This document shows positions 48,886-56,800 of a stretch of 64,000 nucleotides of DNA, in pieces. The stretch lies in assembly GCA_037974965.1 (NCBI GenBank), contig JBBPFI010000005.1, positions 620,001-684,000 on the forward strand, given 5' to 3'. The stretch is from Dacryopinax spathularia. Its lineage: Eukaryota; Basidiomycota; Dacrymycetes; Dacrymycetales; Dacrymycetaceae. The notes below the pieces were generated by a model. The model made no database searches, was not told where the DNA came from, and saw nothing but the letters and a program-made list of their open reading frames with translations. Position 1 is the first letter of the stretch. Each line of letters starts with the position of its first letter. The translations under genes and the position numbers were made by a program.

Positions 48886-50625
48886 TCATCGCGCGAAGGT
48901 ACTACATGCCTGGAGGGCGCGCCTCCATCGTTCAGTCATTGTCAGCAGATCAGAGGACAAGAAAAGACCAGATAATCTGTGTACCAATTCCCCAATCTGC
49001 GAAGCACTTAGCGGACAGGGAAGCGCCGGTGAGTTGATATTTGAAAGCTCCGCTGGGATAGCGTCCATATCCACAGAGCTGGCGGCGAAGCCACTGGGCT
49101 GCGGAAGACTGAGGCCTACCTGCAATGGGTCAACCCCCTCCTCCCTCTCCAAGGGTTCTGGTTCCCCTTCCACCTCAGAGCCGTACAGGGGCGGGTCGAG
49201 ATGATACTCCGGATCGTCTGGGGGGAGCATATCGATACCTCGGGCGCCGAGAGAAACGCAGCCGTCCAGAAAGAGGTCGGCCGGTCGTTGATTACCTTCT
49301 GCGAGGCTCATGGTGTGGTGGTTCCACTGGTTCTGGAAGGTAATGGCGTCGTTCATGATGTCCCTGAGAAACAGCCAGTGGAGGAGCCAGAGGTGGTCCA
49401 GGTTGGAAGAGTTTAGCCCGTGTGAGGCCTCAAGCGTGCGGAAGAAATTGGACCACTTCCTTCCAAAAGAGTTTGTGACATCCACCCACATTCTCTCGAT
49501 TCGAGTGTTATGGACGGATCGTCCCCACAGGTAGGATCCACGATTTCTGCCCCTATGCTCCAACATCCACTCAGCCACCTTTACGTTCTCGCCTCCATGA
49601 TCCCCTCGTACCCTTGAGGGCGTGCCGAACAGGGACATCCCTTCGAGGAAGACTGACAATACAGCTGCGGAGCTGTTTGTAGGGTTAACTCGAATAGCTG
49701 TAACGCAGCGAGAGAATCCGTCCACAAAGGCGTGGATGTATAGTCCCCACTGGACCAGTCCGTGCTGGCCATCGTGGTGCCATAGGGAATTTGGTCCTGC
49801 GACTGAATAAGGACGCCGGGGTATCTGTCGACGATTGAAGGAAAGCGGTTCCGGATCGATGCGGCGGAGAGAAGCTGTCAGTTGTCGCAGGGGCACCCGA
49901 TATCCCAGGGAAACCAGGTAGCCGTTGAGGAGACTACGCCCGTTTTCAGGAAAACGCCGGCGCCAGTCGAGGACCAGCGCGTCGAGTTCTTCTTCTGTCA
50001 CGTCCCGGGGATGACGGCGCCGTCCAGGCCAAAGCAAACGAGTTTCTCCGCTGTCGAGGACGACGTGCTCAACCACGGGTGGACCAGCTTGGGCGAGGCC
50101 GTATTCCAAAAGTCGTCGTCGTACGGTTCGTCTACTGACTTTCAATCGGCGTGCGATAGCAGAGGTGGAGGCCAAGGGAGTTGTTTGGCTCAAGTACACT
50201 TTGTTTATGCTGATTCTAGGTCGACCAGGATGGCCCGTTCCCCCGGGCGACCTGGTGATGACCTGAGGCGCGGCTCTCGGGATAGCATCGTCGAGGCAAC
50301 GAGCACGAGCTTCGTCAAGCTTGGACAACATGTCCATCAGATCGCGCTCAATCCTGGCAACATCGGCCGCACAGAACAGGTGAACTAGCTGAATGCAGCA
50401 TGAGTTCTGGCACTGACAAGAGTATGATCCATCAGCACTGACCTCAGTAGTAGCCTCCCAGAAATGGATGACCAATAGCCGCGTTGCATCCAACCGGCCC
50501 CGATTGCCCACATCGATCCGTAGAGTTGCTATCACTATCTGCTGCAGGCGATCAAAGTGATGCCCAACGGTAGCTGCTGCAAGCTCCGGGCGATGTAGAA
50601 GTGCAGCCGGATTGAAGGTAGCCAT
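48886..50625 (-). CDS. Integrase/transposase with HTH and DDE (rve) core
   Basis: An uninterrupted reading frame of 579 aa. I chose the ATG at 50625 because the frame above it (to 50730) has no Met, although it carries a further patch (GHSGVPGVP) and might be an upstream exon. Near residues 65-85 lies a Cys cluster (CQCQNSCC). Residues 126-137 are SPGGTGHPGRPR, and 153-176 form a helix-turn-helix (STSAIARRLKVSRRTVRRRL). The rve core follows: Asp285 in LWHHDGQHGL, Asp342 in VRGDHGGENV and Glu377 in HNTRIERMW, a D-D-(34)-E spacing. The surrounding GPNSLWHHDG, DGFSRCVT and HNTRIERMWVDV blocks match the integrase-core proteins abundant in mushroom genomes. It should cut and join the element ends in the nucleus. 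All catalytic residues are intact, so it may be active. Confidence 0.88.
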   Translation of the reverse strand: MATFNPAALLHRPELAAATVGHHFDRLQQIVIATLRIDVGNRGRLDATRLLVIHFWEATTEVSADGSYSCQCQNSCCIQLVHLFCAADVARIERDLMDMLSKLDEARARCLDDAIPRAAPQVITRSPGGTGHPGRPRISINKVYLSQTTPLASTSAIARRLKVSRRTVRRRLLEYGLAQAGPPVVEHVVLDSGETRLLWPGRRRHPRDVTEEELDALVLDWRRRFPENGRSLLNGYLVSLGYRVPLRQLTASLRRIDPEPLSFNRRQIPRRPYSVAGPNSLWHHDGQHGLVQWGLYIHAFVDGFSRCVTAIRVNPTNSSAAVLSVFLEGMSLFGTPSRVRGDHGGENVKVAEWMLEHRGRNRGSYLWGRSVHNTRIERMWVDVTNSFGRKWSNFFRTLEASHGLNSSNLDHLWLLHWLFLRDIMNDAITFQNQWNHHTMSLAEGNQRPADLFLDGCVSLGARGIDMLPPDDPEYHLDPPLYGSEVEGEPEPLEREEGVDPLQVGLSLPQPSGFAASSVDMDAIPAELSNINSPALPCPLSASQIGELVHRLSGLFLSSDLLTMTERWRRALQACSTFAR

Positions 50626-50866
50626 AGCTTGCTGTAAGAGCCACGGGACACCAGGGACTCCCGAGTGTCCAAGTGAGGCAACGGAGAAGTAGGTCGGAGC
50701 CAAGTTTCCCTCACCTTGCGGCACGGTCAATATGACACGGGAGAGGCGTTAAGCTGAAGTGCGTGTAACGAAGACCTTGCTTGGCATGGGTATATATTGA
50801 ACACAGCCTACAACTACGTGCTACTTGAGAAGAACGAGAAACTTTCAAAAGGGTGCATGACGTGTA

Positions 50867-51598
50867 CTAAGCGGACGAAGGGAGACATTGGCCCAGCTTC
50901 GCAAGCCCATTCCACACAGCGTTCGCAGCAAGGGCCGGAGCTTGCATCAGATGAACAAGATTCTCGGCTACCTGTACGCCACGAGCGAAGGCTAGCATCC
51001 GCTCCTCCTTGGCCTCATCCGTCTCGATTGACCTCACAGGCGAATGCCGATGCCTCGACTCTTGGCCTGAGAGGCCACCCAACAAGTACTGTGCACAACG
51101 GGCTGGGAGTTTGATTAGGTCGAGGGTGGTGTCGATGACCCGAGCGGTGTTGGTGTAGGACCATTCGTAGAGACGTGCCTTCTCTTCGTCAACCTTCGTT
51201 GCGTCTCCTTGGCAGCTGATACTGGCCAGAGCCATCCACGGAGCTTCATTGACGCGCACTTTCTTGTCGACGACAGCAATGGCTTGCTGCTCCGAGATGG
51301 GATTGGTAAGGTAGACGGATTTGGTATCCCCACCCGTATGCTCCGCGGGCATCCCGGGATGCCCGGGATGCCTGAGAGACCCGGGGTGACTGGGACTCGA
51401 AGGGCAGATGGAGCAAGATGTAGGATTGGGATTCTGTATGATGTCCACAGCGTCGTTTTCGATAGTAGTGCTCGAGGCATCATAAGCAGGTGGGCTGTCG
51501 CAGGGTGATTGGGTCCCACCACCGCCACCATGTTCCGGCGTTGCAAGGGAACATGGCGAGGTGGAAGGGGATAAGTTGTGGGTGGTTTGTATGACCAT
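50867..51598 (-). CDS. 243-aa element protein with Gly-X-Pro module
   Basis: A single frame from the ATG at 51598. The N terminus is Ser/Pro/Gly-rich. Next comes SPPAYDASSTTIENDAVDII, SCSICPSSPSHPG and a short patch HPGHPGMPAEHTGG, then TKSVYLTNPISEQQAIAVVD and NEAPWMALASISC. It ends in amphipathic helices (ARVIDTTLDLIKLPARCAQ, MLAFARGVQVAENLVHLM). The frame is fixed by the shared module in the truncated copy at 43.3 kb and in the last exon of the 464-aa gene. Family and function are unknown. Its stop lies 240 bases beyond the integrase start, on the same strand. Confidence 0.65.
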   Translation of the reverse strand: MVIQTTHNLSPSTSPCSLATPEHGGGGGTQSPCDSPPAYDASSTTIENDAVDIIQNPNPTSCSICPSSPSHPGSLRHPGHPGMPAEHTGGDTKSVYLTNPISEQQAIAVVDKKVRVNEAPWMALASISCQGDATKVDEEKARLYEWSYTNTARVIDTTLDLIKLPARCAQYLLGGLSGQESRHRHSPVRSIETDEAKEERMLAFARGVQVAENLVHLMQAPALAANAVWNGLAKLGQCLPSSA

Positions 51599-51796
51599 TG
51601 TAAGTCGTCACTGCTTTGGATTCTATAAGACAAAGTAATGTTGAGTGTTGGGTTAGGATGGATGGCTACTGACTAGACGTACCAGTCTTAGGAGATAGTG
51701 GTCGTAGTGGAGCAAGGATGCAAAAGCTTCCGATGCAGCTGACACGGTTGAAACAATGCATTTGCGGAGCCGTATGGTCCACGTGGAGTGCTGCAG

Positions 51797-51870
51797 GTTA
51801 GGGTTAGTAGGGTTAGTTAGGGTTAGTTAGGGTTGGCAGGGTTGGCAGGGTTGGCAGGGTTCCCGATAAC
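51797..51870 (+). repeat. Interstitial telomere-like tract
   Basis: GGTTAGGGTTAGTAGGGTT, then two TAGTTAGGGT units, then three or four GGTTGGCA units. TTAGGG is the usual fungal telomere repeat. This short, imperfect tract lies inside the element between the 243-aa gene and the membrane-protein gene, directly upstream of a further PGSPG-type patch near 51.89 kb. Confidence 0.85.
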
Positions 51871-52180
51871 ACCCGATAACCCGGGAAGCCCTGGGAATGA
51901 CGTCAAGACAAGCCCGATTCAAAATCACGCACATGAATTATTTGACTTTATCGATAAGATAGCAGCCCACTGTCTATCTGGCAATGTGCGAGCACGTAGG
52001 ACATGCAGTCGGAGTTTCAGTTCAGGGATTAGGTAATATGCTTTACTGATCTAGCTATCTCTACGCGTACGGCCGAATGCAGAACACCAACAAGCAGGTT
52101 GACAAACCGTAGAGAACATGATCATGCTAACAACCCAGGGAATCACACCAGAGAAGGGAATAAGAGGGAAAGGTATGTGA
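51871..52180. other. Element spacer
   Basis: About 300 bases without a supported gene. An isolated Gly-X-Pro patch near 51.88-51.90 kb is open on the plus strand in a short frame (NPGSPGND) and on the minus strand as FPGLPGLSG. Either may be a lost exon. Confidence 0.4.
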
Positions 52181-53107
52181 CTAGTGCAGGGTGCCCGTAG
52201 CATTAAGGAAAGCGAGCGTGGCAGACGCGGAAGGGATCGAACTCATGCTGGGAATGGGAACGGCCTGCTGCGACTTCACGAGTAGGCTGATGCCTATATA
52301 CAAGTGAGCAAAGACGTACCGCCAGGAAGAGAATGTAAACATACCAAAGCCAATGGCGATGAAGATGGCGATGAAGACGATCGCGAAGAATGTACCGGAC
52401 ATGCAGCGTCCGGCATTTTCGTCCGTACAGGCATCCCCGCAGGCGGCCAGGCAGGCCGCAGCGACATGGAGGCAGTCACGAATGAACTTGTTGAGCTTGG
52501 ACCCGCACCCGTTCATAAACTTACCGACTGCCATACAGATGTCGAGGCAGTCGAATGCCGCCTTCCTGCTGGCGTCTTCGAGTGCCCTGCGTCGGAGATG
52601 TTCGAGCTCGCGACGCTCGGATGCCGTCAAGGCAGTCGTATGATGCCTGGGACGCCCTGGACGCCCTGGACGCCCTGGACGCCCTGGACGCCCAGATCGC
52701 CCTGGACGCTCGAGATCCATATCTTCAGCGGGTGCCGGTGGAACTTGGGCCACGTTATCCGAGTTCTGCACGATGGATCAGCTCGAATTAGCAAAGGATG
52801 GACGGACGATGTGCACCTGGGCAGCGACGCCACGTTCCTCAGCCTCCAACATCTCCTCTTGTTCGTTAGCGTCGCCACCGTCACTCCCGTAGTTGCTGAC
52901 TTCGGAATCAGAGTGCTCCGAGCCATCGCCGTTGTTGGTGGAGTTACGAGGACGCAGGAGTCCTTCTTCGAGGCTTGCAGCTGCCGAATCGGTCGTACGG
53001 TTTCTGAGGGACTGACGCTGAGCGAGTTCCTGGCCGAGCAAGTCGCAATTGAAGGGCTTGCCGGCCTTTTTCGCCGCATCCGAAATACCTTGAAGTAAGC
53101 GAGACAT
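52181..53107 (-). CDS. Cys-rich single-pass membrane protein of the element
   Basis: The three-exon model is complement(52181..52293, 52345..52765, 52817..53107), with 51-base introns 52294-52344 (GTATGT donor; also open in frame, so it might be retained) and 52766-52816 (GTGCAC..GCAG with a GCTGAT branch). The protein has an N-terminal helix (MSRLLQGISDAAKKAGK) and an acidic middle (EQEEMLEAEERG). The longest collagen-like patch of the element follows (RPGRSGRPGRPGRPGRPGRP). Then come a basic helix and a region with about nine Cys (FDCLDICMAVGK, CLHVAAACLAACGDACTD). Next is a membrane segment (GTFFAIVFIAIFIAIGF) and a short tail. The layout, collagen-like stalk then Cys-rich part then anchor, suggests a membrane-bound oligomer, which is unexpected in a transposon. 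Function unknown. Confidence 0.6.
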
Positions 53108-53369
53108 TGTCGAGGTGGATGGCGGATGGATGGAGCAGGAGAAAGAGGCGAGAGAGTAGGAGATGAGACGAGGATGAGGATGGCATCCGCAGATTGTGGT
53201 GACAACGCGCGGGCTGAAGATGATCGGGAGCAATTGGCCGGGAGCAATTTACATGCGGCTTACCGCAGGCTAGGGACCGCTTTCACGTGATCCTCTGGGG
53301 GTCGCATTTCGCTCAGATGATGTTAAAATAATATATATTTAATAAAAAGCTAATCTACATTACTTTCTA

Positions 53370-53612
53370 ATGCTACCAGTACGAGCCCCAGGTGTCCTGG
53401 GGAGCCCGGGAAGCGAGGGATTCCAGCTACAACGAAGAGTACCCGGACGAACCGGTCGACGGGCTATTCACATGCTAAGATCGAACGCGGGCGGGGACTC
53501 TTCTCCACAGGGACCCCTGTTGTATCGGGTCGCAGGCGACGTGCGGAACAGGGGATTAATAAGGTCGGCAGGAGAGGGGATCTCGGTCGGCTGGGGATGC
53601 GAAGCTTGTTGA
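53370..53612 (+). CDS. Small open frame at the right end
   Basis: 80 aa from the ATG at 53370, reading outward toward the right terminus and mirroring the small gene at the left end. It has a weak patch (GVLGSPGSEG) and is otherwise Arg/Gly-rich. Support is only its position and the patch; it may be non-functional. Confidence 0.3.
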   Translation: MLPVRAPGVLGSPGSEGFQLQRRVPGRTGRRAIHMLRSNAGGDSSPQGPLLYRVAGDVRNRGLIRSAGEGISVGWGCEAC

Positions 53613-53647
53613 GCGGTTTGCGCCAGCTCAACAAGGTGAAAAACGCG

Positions 53648-53805
53648 TTCACCGTCCAAGGGTGAACGGAGGGTGAGAATCGGGAGTGAACGGAGGGTGA
53701 AAGCAGGGTGAGAACGGGATGAGAACGGGGTGAAGGGTGAAGTGAGAGTGAATTGAGGGTGAAATAACCCTAAAAACTGTGAATGTAGGGTGAACCGAGG
53801 GTGTG
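53648..53805 (-). repeat. Right subterminal array of GGGTGAA units
   Basis: About 160 bases of GGGTGAACGGA, GGGTGAGAA, GGGTGAAGTGAGAGTGAA and similar units, the reverse complement of the TTCACCC units at the left end, giving inverted symmetry beyond the short terminal repeats. Confidence 0.8.
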
Positions 53806-53811
53806 GCTTGC

Positions 53812-53845
53812 TCGCGTAAGGGTTTTGACCCATATGTAACCTCAT
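53812..53845 (-). repeat. Right terminal inverted repeat
   Basis: Read on the minus strand it begins ATGAGGTTAC, ATATGGGTCA, AAACCC; see the left repeat at 38771. Confidence 0.85.
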
Positions 53846-53855
53846 ACCTCGAACT
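53846..53855 (+). repeat. Right target-site duplication of the 15-kb element
   Basis: ACCTCGAACT, identical to 38761-38770. The sequence that continues to the right (CCTGTTCAGTACCAGCAGCTGG) is the continuation of the unoccupied relatives at 18.5 and 35.3 kb. Confidence 0.85.
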
Positions 53856-56800
53856 CCTGTTCAGTACCAGCAGCTGGCCCACTTGATGCATACTCCTGTC
53901 CACTCCTCTGTACAGCACGTACGGCAACGATATGGTGCGCACGCGAACTGTTAACCTTCACAAACGAGCTCATAGCTCTAGTTATCGCCGCTCGGCCTTG
54001 AACCCGGTCAATACGGCGATAATAACCACTGCTGCTGGGTTTATACAGTATCGGATGAGAGCAGGGCCCCGCAGTCCGTAATCACGGCTCCCTCAGCTGT
54101 CCAAGTACTTAACTGTCCCCTCAGTTCACGTTTTGAGACCGTCGTCGAGGCTTTTGTGGCTTATCGCCGAAAGGCCAGTTCGAGGCAATCTGCACCTCCC
54201 TTGCGAGTCAGGACCTCAGTCGTCCCTCCTAACGGAGTACCTTTCGCTCGGCACTGATGCTTCACCAGCCCGGATAGCGCTCAACCGAAGAGCTGGGACG
54301 AAGCACGATACGCCGAAGCCGAAAGCCCCAAAGGGATGTAACATGTTGAGACTAGGGACGGAACTGACTTGCTCAACCGTGCAACGGTGCTCCAAGTCTT
54401 TCTGGGGTGCTAGCATGGACGGAGGTGGGCACATAGGAAGACTCTGTCGGCTCGCAGCCCTCCCACGGCCGCATGGCGGAGCGCGGAGCTGCTTACATGC
54501 TTCGGACATAAGCGGCTGAGCTTATCGCCGGTTTTCGGCCAAGGCCGAACTCACTTCCCCAGCCGTGGAGCTCGATCCATAGTGATACATCGCACTTGGT
54601 GGAGGTGACGTGTTTCTGAATGAAAGGAGGGCTACTTCCGCTCACAATACACCTTAACGAAACTATAGCTGCCTCAAGATTTCGAGACCTCGGACATAAG
54701 CAAGTTGCTGTATCGTCGTTTTGTGGTCAAGGCCCTTCCTTCCTGCCCCCCCCAAAAGGTTTCGGAGTCTTTAAGATACACCCTGCTGGGGCGCTCTCAT
54801 CAGTGGAATTACAACGCGAAGCTTGCTAGTGCAGGGCACTGTTGTTCTTGTAAAGTTGAGGAGCGGTGCTTGGTAGGTTTTTCGAATTAAAATAGGGCGT
54901 CAATGGGCCACACAACATTAGACATCACCGTGGACTACCATACTTGGTCAAAATACATGTCATAGAAAGCCGGTTTGATTGCGAGTTACAGCCTGAATGT
55001 CGACTGCGCTCTCGTCGGAGTTTGGAAAGTCTTCGGCGATAGGGGGAACGGATTGGCCGATGGAAGGTGCCATGCTTCCTTGCGCTGCAGTCTGTTTGAA
55101 ACATCATGCAGCCAACGCGACAAGCGCATAACGCATAGGGTTCTCAGCCACAACGTGAGCCGTACGGAGAGAAGTGGTTGATCTGAACCGGGAAAGCTTC
55201 TAGGCCAGTGTGGGCTTATCGCCGCACTCCCTTATCGCCGCAATGCCGGCAAGGGGAGATGCGCGTAGCTCGTCGGATCTCGCATACAAAGGGTTGCGAG
55301 TCCATATACAAGCAAGTAGAGAGCCATTCTATGCTACATGGGACTCGGCGTTAGATGAGGCAGAAGGGACGATACAGCCACTGCAGTCTCATAAAGTCCG
55401 GGAAAACAAGAAATGACGAAGTTATTCTTGGCGAATAACCGAACCGAGTTGCCCCACCAGGGGGGAACTCGCTGTGTCATGACACTTGCAGCTCGTCACA
55501 TAGTCGGGATGAGTTCGGGTGAGAGACCCATGCTGGCGACGAGCAGTCCTTATGTTTTGACTGCCCAACTAGGCGTGCTTCGGACATAACGCACTCCCTT
55601 GTCGCCGTCCTCGGACGAAGTGATGTATTTCTTCGGACTAGAGAAACAGCAAGGAGTTCCCACCACCAGTCGGTGGCTGAAAGCATGGAACTCCACAAGA
55701 AAAGGACACTGTGCGCGCGGGTTCGTCGGTTGTGGTGCGCTGCAGATGGAGGGGGGCTATGCGGTCGGGTAGAATTCCACGTTTGCTGCTGTAGGTTGGT
55801 TCGGTTTGCAGCTCCTGGAACTGTTTTAGGTACGTCACTGGTCCCAGAATTTGGTCATTGGCCAGCCACCATACACTAGGCCAGGCTTTTCGGGCTTTAC
55901 AAGTGAGGCATGGTTTTGTCCCTTATCGCCGATATTCAAGTGCTTCGTAATTACTATCAGCAAGGCAAGTCACTAATCTTCTTTGTGGACGCAACTTAGG
56001 GCATCTTCTTGAAAGTCTATGAGCGAGCTTGTTGGCCAAACGAACTTGATATCATCCCTGGAGCAGCTTGACATCACATGGTCGAGGAGCAGCGACAAAT
56101 GCCGATCAAAACATCGAAGGTAAAGCCGAACTGACTCACCCAATCTGGGTCGTTGCCATAGTCCCGGCTGCACTTGGCCTAAGTGGGCGACTAAGTATGA
56201 ATGGAAGTGGGTGAACTGCTGTGGCCAGCCGCGTTCCTTAACAGTGGTATGGCCGCTTCCGTGCCATTCCGCATACTTCGGACATAAGGCGTTTAACCTT
56301 ATCGCCATGTTCCCACCAAGTCCTTGGCTCTGTCACAGGGCAGTAGTAGTCCTGGGAGTCTCCAGCTGAATACATGGATTGGATGTAAAGGGAAGGAACA
56401 CGAGTTGGTCTGTGCAGTACCCATCGTCAGAGTTAGTGTGGACACTGAGGAGGAGCGGTGTTTGTAGTCGGCTGGAATTCCGACTTCGCGTCAGGAGCTC
56501 CCCTCGATAGGTGGCCGAAGCCGGCCATCGGAGGATGAGCAAGCACTCAAGCAGAAGTTCAAAAACTGCTAGCCGTAAAAGCTAATAATGGTTTCTTATG
56601 TGGCCAGAAACGATGGATAGGTGTATCGCCGACAGGTGTCGGTCGTTCGGCGATAGAGGCCCTACCCGCGCACTGCGTTCGGTATGCACCAACGCGCTAC
56701 GCACCTCGATCCCCTCAGCTGGTCATTCGCATATGCTAGCCAGATGGCGACAAGCAGATACTGACGAGGAACCATTAACGACAACCCCGGACGGCATAAC

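Larger units (their letters stand above)
38771..53845. mobile_element. 15,075-bp DNA transposon with rve-type integrase and Gly-X-Pro-patched proteins
   Basis: The ends are inverted repeats starting ATGAGGTTAC (38771 onward; reverse complement ending at 53845), flanked by an exact 10-bp duplication. Joining the flanks recreates a sequence related to 35.31-35.53 kb and to the complement of 18.29-18.51 kb, both unoccupied, so the boundaries are supported independently. Inside are, left to right, a small gene (-), a 1092-aa HECT-like gene (+), a fragment (+), and genes of 506, 464, 231, 579 (integrase), 243 and about 227 aa (all -), then a small open frame (+). The CGGCGATAAG motif of the surrounding field is absent inside. 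I saw no DNA polymerase, capsid-like, tyrosine-recombinase or reverse-transcriptase signature. The intact reading frames, clean ends and perfect duplication suggest recent insertion. Confidence 0.85.

Noticed and set aside
51115-51633. Alternative frame over the 243-aa element gene (GIPGIPG type)
   Set aside because: It also gives Gly-X-Pro text because of the 9-base repeat, but the shared module in three genes fixes the other frame as the coding one.
38771-53845. Identity of the element as a Polinton/Maverick, KDZ element or Starship
   Set aside because: No polymerase, packaging ATPase or capsid-like gene, no KDZ transposase or tyrosine recombinase seen, and the 10-bp duplication fits none of them.
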